The position numbers were made by a program, and so were the translations under genes. Below are positions 8,991-18,500 of a stretch of 64,000 bases of DNA, in pieces. Position 1 is the first letter of the stretch. Every line of letters begins with the position of its first letter. Origin of the DNA: Lachnospiraceae bacterium OM04-12BH (GTDB lineage Bacteria > Bacillota > Clostridia > Lachnospirales > Lachnospiraceae); NCBI GenBank assembly GCA_003490145.1, contig QULQ01000003.1, positions 250,140-314,139 of the forward strand, read 5' to 3'. The notes beneath the pieces are model-generated. The model saw nothing but the letters and a program-made list of their open reading frames with translations. It was not told the origin of the DNA and did no database searches.

Positions 8991-9815
8991 ATGTTTAAAA
9001 CACGTTTGATCAGCAGTATCGTGCTGGTAGTGCTTGCCCTTGTGGTAATACTGACGGGCGGCTATCTTCTGGCAGCTGTGCTGCTATTCCTTTCCCTTAC
9101 TGCATACCGTGAACTGATGAAGGCCTGCGGTCTTACGGAAAAGGGAAAGCCTTCCGGTCTGGAGATCATTGGTTATACAGGAATTGTGGCTTATTATCTC
9201 GTAATGGTCTTTACAAAGCAGGAGGAAGAAATGCTTCTTCTTGTTCTGATCATGATACTGATTGCCTTTATGTTTCTGTATGTGCTTACTTTTCCGAAGT
9301 TCCACGCAGATCAGATCATGAGTTCCTTTTTCAACGTGGTCTATGCGCCGGTCATGCTGTCCTGCATATATCTGGTAAGGACGCTTCCCTATGGAAATTA
9401 TTCCGTATGGATGATCTTTATCAGCTCCTGGATCTGTGATACCTGTGCTTATGCTGTGGGGATCGTGATCGGTAAGCATAAGATGGTGCCAAAGCTGAGT
9501 CCCAAGAAATCTATAGAAGGAGCCATTGGAGGTGTCCTTGGTGCCGCGATCGTAGGCGGGCTTTATGGGTACTTTGTGGTAGAGCCGGTGATCACGGAGC
9601 AGAATGTGACATGGGTCTTTGTATTGATCAGTGCAGCAGGTGCAGTGATCTCCCAGATCGGGGATCTGGCTGCTTCCGCGATTAAGAGAAATCATGATAT
9701 CAAGGATTATGGCAAGCTGATTCCGGGGCATGGCGGCGTTATGGACCGCTTTGACAGTGTGATCTTCACAGCGCCCATGATCTATCTGCTGCTGGAAATT
9801 CTGCTGAATGTCTGA
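8991..9815 (+). CDS. cdsA: Phosphatidate cytidylyltransferase
   Basis: A 274-residue integral membrane enzyme that makes CDP-diacylglycerol from phosphatidate and CTP, the branch point of phospholipid synthesis. About seven to eight hydrophobic spans are visible. The CdsA signature is near the C-terminus: SQIGDLAASAIKRNHDIKD followed by PGHGGVMDRFD, which holds the metal-binding aspartates. It starts three bases after uppS, so the two are coupled, and dxr follows in the same direction. Confidence 0.94.
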   Translation: MFKTRLISSIVLVVLALVVILTGGYLLAAVLLFLSLTAYRELMKACGLTEKGKPSGLEIIGYTGIVAYYLVMVFTKQEEEMLLLVLIMILIAFMFLYVLTFPKFHADQIMSSFFNVVYAPVMLSCIYLVRTLPYGNYSVWMIFISSWICDTCAYAVGIVIGKHKMVPKLSPKKSIEGAIGGVLGAAIVGGLYGYFVVEPVITEQNVTWVFVLISAAGAVISQIGDLAASAIKRNHDIKDYGKLIPGHGGVMDRFDSVIFTAPMIYLLLEILLNV

Positions 9816-9861
9816 TATGCTTCCGGTAATTCTGTTGAATACCTGATAAAGAGGAAATAAA

Positions 9862-11019
9862 ATGGATAAGATAAAAAGGATAGGAGTACTGGGTTCTACC
9901 GGTTCTATCGGAACCCAGACACTTGAAATCGTAAGAAATAATAAGGATCTGCAGGTTACTGCCCTGGCAGCGGGAACCAGTGTCACCCTTATGGAACAGC
10001 AGATCCGTGAATTTCTGCCACAGCTTGCTGTTATGTGGACAGAAGAGGCAGCCAGGGACTTAAAGGAGAGAGTGGCAGATCTTCCGGTGAAGGTGCTCTG
10101 CGGCATGGAAGGGCTCCTTACCCTTGCTGCCATGGAGGATATGGATATTCTGGTAACAGCGATCGTGGGAATGATCGGTATCCGTCCTACCATTGCCGCT
10201 ATTTCTGCAGGGAAGACCATTGCCCTTGCCAACAAAGAGACACTGGTCACAGCAGGACATATCATCATGCCTCTTGCCGCAGAAAAAAAGGTTCCGATCC
10301 TGCCGGTAGACAGCGAACACAGTGCAATCTTCCAGTCCATGAACGGAGAAAACAGAAAGCGTGTCAGCAAGATCCTGCTGACAGCCTCCGGTGGACCCTT
10401 CCGCGGAAAGAAGAGAGAAGAGCTTGCAGATATTACGGTAGAGGATGCCTTAAAGCACCCTAACTGGTCCATGGGAAGAAAGATCACAGTGGATTCTTCC
10501 ACCCTTGTCAATAAGGGACTTGAGGTGATCGAGGCCAAATGGCTTTTTAATGTGGAGCCGGAGAATATCCAGGTTGTTGTACAGCCGCAGAGTGTGATCC
10601 ATTCCATGGTAGAGTACGAGGATGGCGGTATCATGGCACAGCTTGGCACACCGGATATGAAGCTGCCGATCCAGTATGCACTGTTTTATCCTGACAGAAG
10701 GCCTCTGCCGGGAAAGAGACTTGATTTTTATGAAATGAAGAGTATTACCTTCGAAAAGCCGGATACAGATACGTTTCTGGGACTTCCGCTGGCCTATAGA
10801 GCCATTCATGCAGGCGGAAGCATGCCTACCGTGTTTAACGCAGCCAATGAGAAGGCAGTGGCTCTTTTCCTTGATAAGAAGATCCGTTTCCTGACGATCT
10901 ATGATCTGATCCAGGGAGCTATGGAAAATCATAAGGTTGTAGAGAATCCCAGCGTGGAGCAGATCCTTGAGGCAGAAGCAGAGGCACATGCATTTGTAGA
11001 AAGTCACAGGAGGTCATAA
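9862..11019 (+). CDS. dxr: 1-deoxy-D-xylulose 5-phosphate reductoisomerase
   Basis: A 385-residue cytoplasmic enzyme of the MEP isoprenoid pathway that converts DXP to MEP with NADPH. The nucleotide-binding start GVLGSTGSIGTQTLEIV, the ANKETLVTAGH loop, the metal-site residues in PVDSEHSAIFQ, and the TASGGPFRG and HPNWSMGRKITVDSSTLVNK blocks are typical. It supplies IPP for UppS upstream and links to ispG downstream, so two enzymes of the same pathway lie in one gene cluster. Length is normal for the family. Confidence 0.96.
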   Translation: MDKIKRIGVLGSTGSIGTQTLEIVRNNKDLQVTALAAGTSVTLMEQQIREFLPQLAVMWTEEAARDLKERVADLPVKVLCGMEGLLTLAAMEDMDILVTAIVGMIGIRPTIAAISAGKTIALANKETLVTAGHIIMPLAAEKKVPILPVDSEHSAIFQSMNGENRKRVSKILLTASGGPFRGKKREELADITVEDALKHPNWSMGRKITVDSSTLVNKGLEVIEAKWLFNVEPENIQVVVQPQSVIHSMVEYEDGGIMAQLGTPDMKLPIQYALFYPDRRPLPGKRLDFYEMKSITFEKPDTDTFLGLPLAYRAIHAGGSMPTVFNAANEKAVALFLDKKIRFLTIYDLIQGAMENHKVVENPSVEQILEAEAEAHAFVESHRRS

Positions 11020-11025
11020 TTTAAG

Positions 11026-12084
11026 TTGATCGTTTCTATTATTTTATTTATTATCATATTCTGCGTGCTTGTTGTTTCCCATGAGCTTGGACATTTCTTG
11101 ATTGCCAGGAAAAATGGGATCCACGTGGTAGAATTTTTCATTGGAATGGGACCTTCCCTGATTTCCTTCGAAAAGGGAGGAACGAAGTATTCCCTGAAGC
11201 TATTGCCTATTGGTGGTGCCTGTGTTTTTGAAGGAGAAGACGGGCAGAACATGGGAGAGGAGCAGAGTGAAGAAGGAGAAGGTTCTTTCCAGAAGGCCAG
11301 TGTAGGTGCCAGATTCGCCACGGTGCTGGCAGGTCCTGTGGCAAACTTTGTGATCGCATATCTTTTTGCGCTGATCATTGTATGGTTCTGTGGTGTCATG
11401 ATGCCGACTATAAGCAGTGTTACAGAAGGCGGTGCCGCTGAGGCAGCAGGACTTCAGGAGGGGGATGTGATCACACGGATCAACGGAGAGAAGATCCATA
11501 TGTGGGAAGATATCCGCCTGGCAGCGCTGACCGGACAGGGCGGCTCCATGACCATTGAGTACGAGAGACAGGGGGAAAAGGGTGAAGTGATCCTGAATCC
11601 TGTTTATGATGAAAATGGAGATACGTGGTACATTGGAATTATGGGAGGCACAGATCTGAAGGTCTGTACAGTTCCGGAGACCTTCCAGTATGGCTTTTAT
11701 GTACTTGAGTATACTGTTAAGGCTACAGCTAAGAGTCTTGTTATGCTGGTAAGGGGACAGCTGTCTGCAGACGCAGTATCAGGTCCGGTGGGAATGGTAC
11801 AATACGTGGATCAGACCTACGATGCGGTAAAGGATTATGGAATGTCCAATGTAATCATCAATATGGTGAATATCGCCATGATGCTTTCTATCAGCCTTGG
11901 TGTTATGAATCTTCTGCCGCTTCCGGCACTTGATGGCGGACGTTTGGTATTTTTGCTGGTAGAGATGGTACGTGGGAAGCCGGTACCGCCGGAAAAGGAA
12001 GGATTAGTGCATTTAGGCGGAATGATCGCACTTATGATCCTGATGGTCTTTGTTCTGGTAAATGATATATCAAAACTGTTGTAG
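11026..12084 (+). CDS. rseP: RIP site-2 zinc metalloprotease
   Basis: A 352-residue intramembrane protease that cleaves membrane-bound regulators such as anti-sigma factors. It shows the zinc motif HELGH in the first membrane span (VVSHELGHFLIARK), a single PDZ domain (about residues 125-205), and the second catalytic motif NLLPLPALDGGRLV in a later span. Translation appears to begin at a TTG: AGGAGG at 11008-11013 lies 12 bases before TTG 11026, and there is no in-frame ATG between the dxr stop and the HELGH motif. A terminator follows. Confidence 0.92.
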   Translation: MIVSIILFIIIFCVLVVSHELGHFLIARKNGIHVVEFFIGMGPSLISFEKGGTKYSLKLLPIGGACVFEGEDGQNMGEEQSEEGEGSFQKASVGARFATVLAGPVANFVIAYLFALIIVWFCGVMMPTISSVTEGGAAEAAGLQEGDVITRINGEKIHMWEDIRLAALTGQGGSMTIEYERQGEKGEVILNPVYDENGDTWYIGIMGGTDLKVCTVPETFQYGFYVLEYTVKATAKSLVMLVRGQLSADAVSGPVGMVQYVDQTYDAVKDYGMSNVIINMVNIAMMLSISLGVMNLLPLPALDGGRLVFLLVEMVRGKPVPPEKEGLVHLGGMIALMILMVFVLVNDISKLL

Positions 12085-12101
12085 ATAAAATAACGAAAAA
12101 C

Positions 12102-12169
12102 AAAAAGAATCCTGTACAGAATTACCAAAATGTACTTTTTGGCTGTTTTGTACAATGGATTCTTTTTTT
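12102..12169 (+). terminator. Rho-independent terminator after rseP
   Basis: AAAAAGAATCC (12102-12112) pairs with GGATTCTTTTT (12158-12168), with an inner TGTACA / TGTACA pairing, and runs into a T-tract. The A- and T-rich flanks would let it work on both strands. It separates the lipid/isoprenoid genes from the phosphatase-kinase pair. Confidence 0.75.
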
Positions 12170-12279
12170 ATTCTGTACTATACTGGATCACATCTGAAGA
12201 ATCTTTTTATTCTTTTATTCTACAGGAACGCTGGGTTCAGACAGCATTCAGGTAATTTTCCAGGGAAAGAGGTCGTTTT

Positions 12280-13023
12280 ATGGAGGTTATGTCCGGGTTT
12301 TACTGGGATAGCGGAAAAAAGGAAATTAACCAGGACTCTGTCCTTGTTGAGCAGGTTAATACAGGAAAGGGGCGGATTCTGCTGGCAGCCGTCAGTGATG
12401 GGATCGGTGGACTGCCGGCAGGAGAGGTTGCAAGCGGATTCCTGATGGAACGGCTTCAGCAGCATTTTTACGAAGAGATCCTTCCTCTGATCAGGAAAGG
12501 GAAAAGCTCTAAGAAAATCAGACATAGTTTTTTCAGGTGTCTTTATGAAACCGTGGGGATGCTGCAGAAATACGCTGACAGCCGGGAGATATCCCTTGGG
12601 GCAACGCTTTCTGTGCTTCTGCTTATGAAAAGAAGGTATCTGATCCTGCATGTGGGGGACAGCAGGATCTATGAGATCAGAAAAAAGAGGATCAGACAGT
12701 TGACTGAGGATCACAGAGGGGAAGGAAATATTCTGACAAGATGTATGGGAAGCTTTCCCATGTCAGAGGTATATGTCAGATTTGGAAGATATCATAAAAA
12801 AACAGGGTTTCTTTTATGCAGTGATGGATTCTGGGGCAGGGCCGCAGAGGAGCTGCTCCGGGAAATGCTGGATCCATCTGAGATCCTTACAGAGGAACAG
12901 ATTCAGAAGCGGCTTTCTGAAATTGGAAGCTATGGAAAGAGACAGGGGGAGAGGGACAATCTCTCAGCCATTTATGTACTTTTGAAAAGGGAGGAAGAAG
13001 GATTTGAGGGAAATTCTTTGTAA
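12280..13023 (+). CDS. PP2C-family protein phosphatase
   Basis: A 247-residue metal-dependent Ser/Thr phosphatase. The PP2C motifs are visible: a degenerate N-terminal NQDSVLVE (usually RxxNED), the metal-binding AAVSDGIGGLPAGEVAS, LHVGDSRIYEIR, LLCSDGFWG and the final RDNLSAIYV. The gene overlaps the following kinase by 20 bases, so the two are translated together and probably act as a reversible phosphorylation pair. AAAGAGG at 12266-12272 precedes ATG 12280. It is shorter and more diverged than PrpC/Stp, and its targets are unknown. Confidence 0.85.
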   Translation: MEVMSGFYWDSGKKEINQDSVLVEQVNTGKGRILLAAVSDGIGGLPAGEVASGFLMERLQQHFYEEILPLIRKGKSSKKIRHSFFRCLYETVGMLQKYADSREISLGATLSVLLLMKRRYLILHVGDSRIYEIRKKRIRQLTEDHRGEGNILTRCMGSFPMSEVYVRFGRYHKKTGFLLCSDGFWGRAAEELLREMLDPSEILTEEQIQKRLSEIGSYGKRQGERDNLSAIYVLLKREEEGFEGNSL

Positions 13024-14377
13024 TAAATATGAGGTATTGCGGACGATTGCAGAAGGCGGCATGGGATGTGTTTATCTGGTAAAGGATCTTCACCTGAACA
13101 GGCTTTGTGCGGTGAAGGTCAGTAAGGGAAGAGAAGAACAGAAAAGGTCATTTGCTATTGCAGAAAAAGAGCTGCTGAAGCGTCTGACACATCCGGGTCT
13201 TCCTGCCATTCTGGACTTCTTTGAGGAAAAAGGAAATTTCTGTATTGTCATGGAATATGTGGAAGGAATCACACTGGAGCAATATATCCGTAAATTTGGA
13301 GCGGTCAGGGAGGAGATGGCAGTGAACTGGATGCTGGCTCTATGCGACGTCATGTATTACCTGCATTCCCAGAATCCACCTGTTATTTACCGTGATCTGA
13401 AGCCTGCCAATATCATAATACAGCCGGACGGGCATCTAAGGCTCATCGACTTTGGAGGAGCGTTCCTGTTTGGGAGCGGAAATGGGAAGGAGCAGTTTAT
13501 GCTGGGAACTCTCGGATACAGTGCACCCGAACAGTGGATGCATGGCCGTACGGGAAAGGCAGCGGATATTTACAGTATGGGTGCTGTTCTGCATGAAATG
13601 CTGACGGGTGTCAGAGCCGGGGCATATGAAAAGGAGAGATATCCAGTCAGGGAGTATGACAAAGGAATATCGGAGGGACTGCAGCGTGTTACAGAAATCT
13701 GCCTGAAGAAGCGTCCGGGGGACAGGTACCAGAGCACGGAGGAACTGAAAGAAGCACTTCTTTCCTGCAGGGAAGGAAGAGGGCAAAGATGCCATTTCCC
13801 GTTAAAAAGAGGAATTGCCATGGTGTTTACCTGTCTTGTGGCAGCATCTGCAGTTCTGCCACTGCTTAAAGGTGTGCCAGAAACAGAATTCCCGTTTCCA
13901 TTTCTGCAAAGACCATGCATTTTTCTGGCAGCGGATATACTGTATCACCGGATCGCATTTGGAAAGTCAGGGAGGAAGCAATTTATCAGGAAGAGGGAAA
14001 AGAGTATTCTTCTGAGCGAGAAACCATTTCCAGGAATGTATGTGGCGGGTTTTCTTCTGGCCTTCCTTCTGGGTGTCTGTTTCCAGCCGGGATATGAGAG
14101 TACAGTGATGACAGTGCAGGCAGCACAGAAAGAACGGATGACGCAGATGGCGCATGCAGACGGCGAAGACACAGGAGAGCTTTTTGTTGAGATGAGGGAT
14201 GAAAAGGGAAGAAAGCTGCTTTTACAGGAGGGTGCCAGTCTGCCGGTAGAAAAAAGAGTCCGATTTGAAATTTCAGGGGAAAACCTCCCGGAAGGAACGG
14301 TTTCTCTGCAGCTTTTGGCAACAGAAGCAGATGGACAGATACGCAGAAGCCGGATTTTTCTTCTTGAAAATGTTTAG
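13004..14377 (+). CDS. Membrane-associated Ser/Thr protein kinase
   Basis: A 457-residue Hanks-type kinase. Residues 1-255 form the kinase domain: glycine loop AEGGMGCVYLV, catalytic Lys38 in CAVKVSK, YRDLKPANIII (Tyr replaces the usual His of HRD) and DFG in LIDFGGA. APEQWMHGRTGKAADIYSMG is the APE region. Two hydrophobic segments (about 268-290 and 345-362) suggest membrane anchoring, with a short C-terminal beta-rich domain outside. No PASTA repeats are present, unlike PrkC. Translation probably starts at TTG 13004, preceded by AGGGAGG and embedded in the end of the phosphatase gene. Confidence 0.87.
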   Translation: MREILCNKYEVLRTIAEGGMGCVYLVKDLHLNRLCAVKVSKGREEQKRSFAIAEKELLKRLTHPGLPAILDFFEEKGNFCIVMEYVEGITLEQYIRKFGAVREEMAVNWMLALCDVMYYLHSQNPPVIYRDLKPANIIIQPDGHLRLIDFGGAFLFGSGNGKEQFMLGTLGYSAPEQWMHGRTGKAADIYSMGAVLHEMLTGVRAGAYEKERYPVREYDKGISEGLQRVTEICLKKRPGDRYQSTEELKEALLSCREGRGQRCHFPLKRGIAMVFTCLVAASAVLPLLKGVPETEFPFPFLQRPCIFLAADILYHRIAFGKSGRKQFIRKREKSILLSEKPFPGMYVAGFLLAFLLGVCFQPGYESTVMTVQAAQKERMTQMAHADGEDTGELFVEMRDEKGRKLLLQEGASLPVEKRVRFEISGENLPEGTVSLQLLATEADGQIRRSRIFLLENV

Positions 14378-14425
14378 CATATCACATATCATGGAAGAAG
14401 AGATTTAATCACGTGGGAGGTCATT

Positions 14426-15484
14426 ATGTTCACCAGAGAGCAGACAAAAACCGTAGCAATAGGAGACAGGATCATAGGAGGAGGAAATCCTATTCTAATC
14501 CAGTCCATGACAAATACAAGAACTGAAGATGTGGCAGCTACTGTTGCCCAGATAAAGGAACTGACCAGGGCTGGCTGTGAGATCATCCGCTGCACCGTAC
14601 CGACGCTGGAAGCAGCGCAGGCGATCCGTGAAATCAAAAAACAGATTACCATTCCATTGGTAGCAGACATTCATTTTGATTATAAGATGGCAATTGCTGC
14701 TATGGAAAACGGAGCCGACAAGATCCGGATTAATCCCGGAAATATCGGTTCAGAAGAAAAAGTAAGAGCTGTGGTAGAGACTGCAAAGGAGCGGAATATT
14801 CCGATCCGCGTAGGTGTAAACAGTGGATCTCTCGAGAAGGAGCTGGTGGAGAAATACCATGGTGTTACTGCAGAGGGGATCGTGGAAAGTGCTCTTGATA
14901 AGGTACATATGATCGAAGATATGGATTATGACAATCTGGTGATCAGTATAAAATCCTCAGATGTCCTTAAGTGTGTCAGGGCACATGAGCTGCTTTCAGA
15001 GAAAACAGATCATCCCCTTCATGTGGGAATCACAGAGTCAGGAACCCTGATCAGCGGAAATATCAAGTCCAGCATCGGATTGGCACTGATCTTAAGCAAG
15101 GGGATCGGTGATACGATCCGTGTTTCCCTGACCGGTGATCCGGTGGAGGAGATCAAGTCAGCAAAGCTGATCCTCCGGACACTTGGACTTCGCAAAGGCG
15201 GAATCGAGGTTGTTTCCTGTCCCACCTGTGGAAGAACCAGGATCGATCTGATCGGGCTGGCCAATCAGGTAGAAAAACTGGTAGCAGATTACCCACTGGA
15301 TATCAAGGTAGCTGTCATGGGCTGTGCGGTAAATGGCCCTGGTGAAGCGAAAGAGGCGGATCTTGGTATAGCAGGAGGGCTTTCTGAAGGTCTTCTGATC
15401 AAAAAGGGTGAGATCATCAGGAAGGTACCGGAGAAGGAGCTTCTGGCGGCGCTTAAGGATGAGCTGGATCATTGGCAGAACTAA
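14426..15484 (+). CDS. ispG: (E)-4-hydroxy-3-methylbut-2-enyl-diphosphate synthase
   Basis: A 352-residue iron-sulfur enzyme of the MEP pathway that reduces MEcPP to HMBPP. It has the TIM-barrel start NPILIQSMTNTRTEDVAATV, the VADIHFDYKMA block and the C-terminal [4Fe-4S] site: CPTCGR near residue 262 plus MGCAVNGPGEAKEADLG. The short bacterial form (no inserted domain) is expected at this length. GGGAGG lies just ahead of the ATG, and polC follows 17 bases after the stop. Confidence 0.96.
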   Translation: MFTREQTKTVAIGDRIIGGGNPILIQSMTNTRTEDVAATVAQIKELTRAGCEIIRCTVPTLEAAQAIREIKKQITIPLVADIHFDYKMAIAAMENGADKIRINPGNIGSEEKVRAVVETAKERNIPIRVGVNSGSLEKELVEKYHGVTAEGIVESALDKVHMIEDMDYDNLVISIKSSDVLKCVRAHELLSEKTDHPLHVGITESGTLISGNIKSSIGLALILSKGIGDTIRVSLTGDPVEEIKSAKLILRTLGLRKGGIEVVSCPTCGRTRIDLIGLANQVEKLVADYPLDIKVAVMGCAVNGPGEAKEADLGIAGGLSEGLLIKKGEIIRKVPEKELLAALKDELDHWQN

Positions 15485-15501
15485 AGAAACAGAGGTAAGG
15501 T

Positions 15502-18500
15502 ATGGGAAAACAGTTTTTTGAGGTATTTCCTAAACTGAAATTAGATCAGAAAAATCAGGATCTGTTTGAACAGACTGAGATCGAAAAGGTGACCACGACA
15601 AAGAGCAGGGAGCTTATCAGGGTCACCTTTCTTTCCCGTCATCTGATCCAGAAGGAAAATGTCCTGAAGGTTGAAAACGAGATAAAAAAGCAGTTTTTCC
15701 AGGATTATACAGTCAGGGTAAAGCTGTATGAAAGGTTCCAGCTTTCAGGTCAGTATACGCCGGAGAAGCTGATGGAGCTGTACAGGGACAGCATTCTGCT
15801 TGAACTGAAGAATTACAGTCCGGTAGAATATAATATTTTCAAAGGGGCAGATATTTCCTATCCTGACGAGAGGGAGATCCATCTGACCATTGATGATACG
15901 GTTCCGGCAAGAAGCCGGAAGGATGAACTGATCCGTATCCTGCAGAAGATCCTTAATGAGAGGTGCGGCTTTGCGGTTCATATTACAGCAGCTTATAAGG
16001 CAAAGAAGACCGGTAAATATAAGGAAGAGGATGAGCTTCAGATCGCCAGACAGGTAGCAGAGATCACGGCGAGAGTTTACGGCAGTAAAGACGGACTGTC
16101 TAAAGGAGATATGCAGCCAGTGATGACAGGCACCGGCACAGAAGGTAAGCCAGGAAATGTGGAAGTGAAAGCAGGGACACCGGAGATGAAAGCATCTGGA
16201 AGACCTTCCGAAGGTGCACCCGGAAAACAGGAGTTTAAAAAGGGTGAATTCAAAAAAGGTGACTTTAAGAAGGGTGATTTTAACCGGTCTGTAAAGCGTT
16301 CTGATAATCCGGATGTGATCTATGGACGTGACTTTGAAGAAGAGGCGATACCCATTGAAGAAATTATCGGAGATATGGGAGAGATAGTGATCCGTGGTAA
16401 GATCATCCGTTATGACAGCCGTGAGATCAAGAATGAGAAGACCATTCTGATGTTTGATGTGACAGATTTTACCGATACCATGACGATCAAGATGTTTGCC
16501 AGAAATGATCAGGTGAAGGAGATCACAGCAGAGATGAAGGCAGGAGCCTTTGTCAAGCTGAAGGGTGTGACCATGATCGACCGGTTTGATAATGAGCTGA
16601 CTATTGGATCTATTGCAGGTATTAAGAAGATCCCGGACTTTACAACATCAAGAAGTGATACCAGTGTGCAGAAGAGGGTGGAGCTTCACTGCCACACCAA
16701 GATGAGCGATATGGATGGCGTATCCGAAGCCAAGGATATTGTAAAACGTGCCTATAAATGGGGACACCCGGCGATTGCCATTACGGATCATGGGGTTGTG
16801 CAGTCCTTCCCGGATGCCAATCATGTGTGGGAGGATCTGTGGAAGGCAGAAAAGGCAAAGCGGATCGAAGCAGGTGACCAGAGTCCGGATAAGCAGGATT
16901 TCTTTAAGGTCATATATGGAATGGAAGCCTATCTGGTAGATGATCTCAAGGAGATCGTTACCGGAGATGAGGGACAGGATCTGAATGCAGATTTTGTCGT
17001 ATTTGATATCGAGACAACGGGATTTTCTCCGGTGAATAATAAGATCATAGAGATCGGTGCGGTTAAGATCCGGCAGGGTGAGATCACAGACCGGTTTTCT
17101 GTTTTCGTGAACCCGGGGGTGCCGATCCCCTTTGAAATAGAAAAGCTGACCAGCATCAATGATTCCATGGTCATGGATGCCCCTCCCATTGAGGTGATAC
17201 TGCCACAGTTCCTGGATTTCTGTCAGGATGCTGTACTGGTAGCGCATAATGCCAATTTTGATATGAGCTTTATCATGGAAAATGCCAAAAGACAGGGGAT
17301 TTCACGGAAATTTACCTTCGTAGATACGCTGGGGATCGCAAGGGTGCTTCTGACACACCAGGCCAAGCATACACTGGATGCAGTAGCAAAGACACTTTCC
17401 ATTTCGCTGGAGAATCATCACCGTGCTGTGGATGATGCAGAGTGTACGGCTCATATTTTTTTGAAGTTTTCAGCCATGCTGAGAGAACGGGGAGCGGACA
17501 CTCTTTCCAGGATCAATGCCCTTGGGGAATCCAGTCCGGATATCATCAAAAAGCTGACCAGTTATCATGCGATCATCCTGGCAGAGAATAATATCGGGAG
17601 GGAAAATCTGTACAGGCTGGTTTCGGCTTCCCATCTTCAGTATTTTAACAGACATCCCAGGGTGCCAAAGAGCCTTCTTTTGAAATACAGGGAGGGTCTT
17701 ATCCTTGGCAGTGCCTGTGAGGCCGGCGAGCTGTACAGGGCGCTTCTGGATGGCAAGGCAGAGGAGGAGATTGCCAGGATCGTGAACTTTTATGACTATC
17801 TGGAGATCCAGCCTCTTGGCAATAATCATTTTATGATTGATTCTCCCAAGGTTCCTGCAGTAAACAGTGAAGAGGATATCATGGACTTTAACCGCAGAAT
17901 CGTAGCACTTGGAGAAGAGTTCAACAAGCCTGTGGTGGCAACCTGTGATGTCCATTTCCTGGATCCGGAGGATGAGGTCTACCGGAGGATCATCATGGCA
18001 GGAAAGGGCTTTGATGATGCTGATAACCAGGCGCCGCTGTATCTTAGGACAACAGAGGAAATGCTGAAGGAGTTTGAATACCTTGGCAGTGACAAGGCAA
18101 GGGAAGTGGTGATCACCAATACCAATAAGATTGCCGACAGAATAGATGTCATGAGTCCGGTAAGACCGGACAAGTGTCCGCCTGTCATTCCGGACAGTGA
18201 TAAGACACTGACGGAGATCTGTTACAATAAAGCACACGAGCTGTATGGCGAGGAGCTGCCAGCTATCGTAAAGGATCGTCTGGACAAGGAGCTGCACTCC
18301 ATTATCAGCAACGGATTTGCGGTTATGTATATCATTGCCCAGAAGCTGGTGTGGAAGTCTGTGGAGGATGGTTATCTGGTAGGCTCCAGAGGATCGGTAG
18401 GATCCTCTCTTGTGGCATTCATGGCTGGTATTACAGAGGTTAATTCCCTGAGCGCCCATTACCGGTGTCCGAATTGCCACTATTATGATTTTGATTCCCC

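Noticed and set aside
9084..10649. Long minus-strand open frame of 521 codons opposite cdsA and dxr
   Set aside because: It is fully antisense to two well-conserved genes, has no ribosome site and its translation shows no recognisable motifs; it is a composition effect.
16235..16285. Possible mobile repeat in polC
   Set aside because: It is an in-frame protein linker repeat within an open gene, with no element features.
17470..18480. Minus-strand open frame of 336 codons opposite polC
   Set aside because: It lies within the conserved PolC coding region and resembles no protein family.
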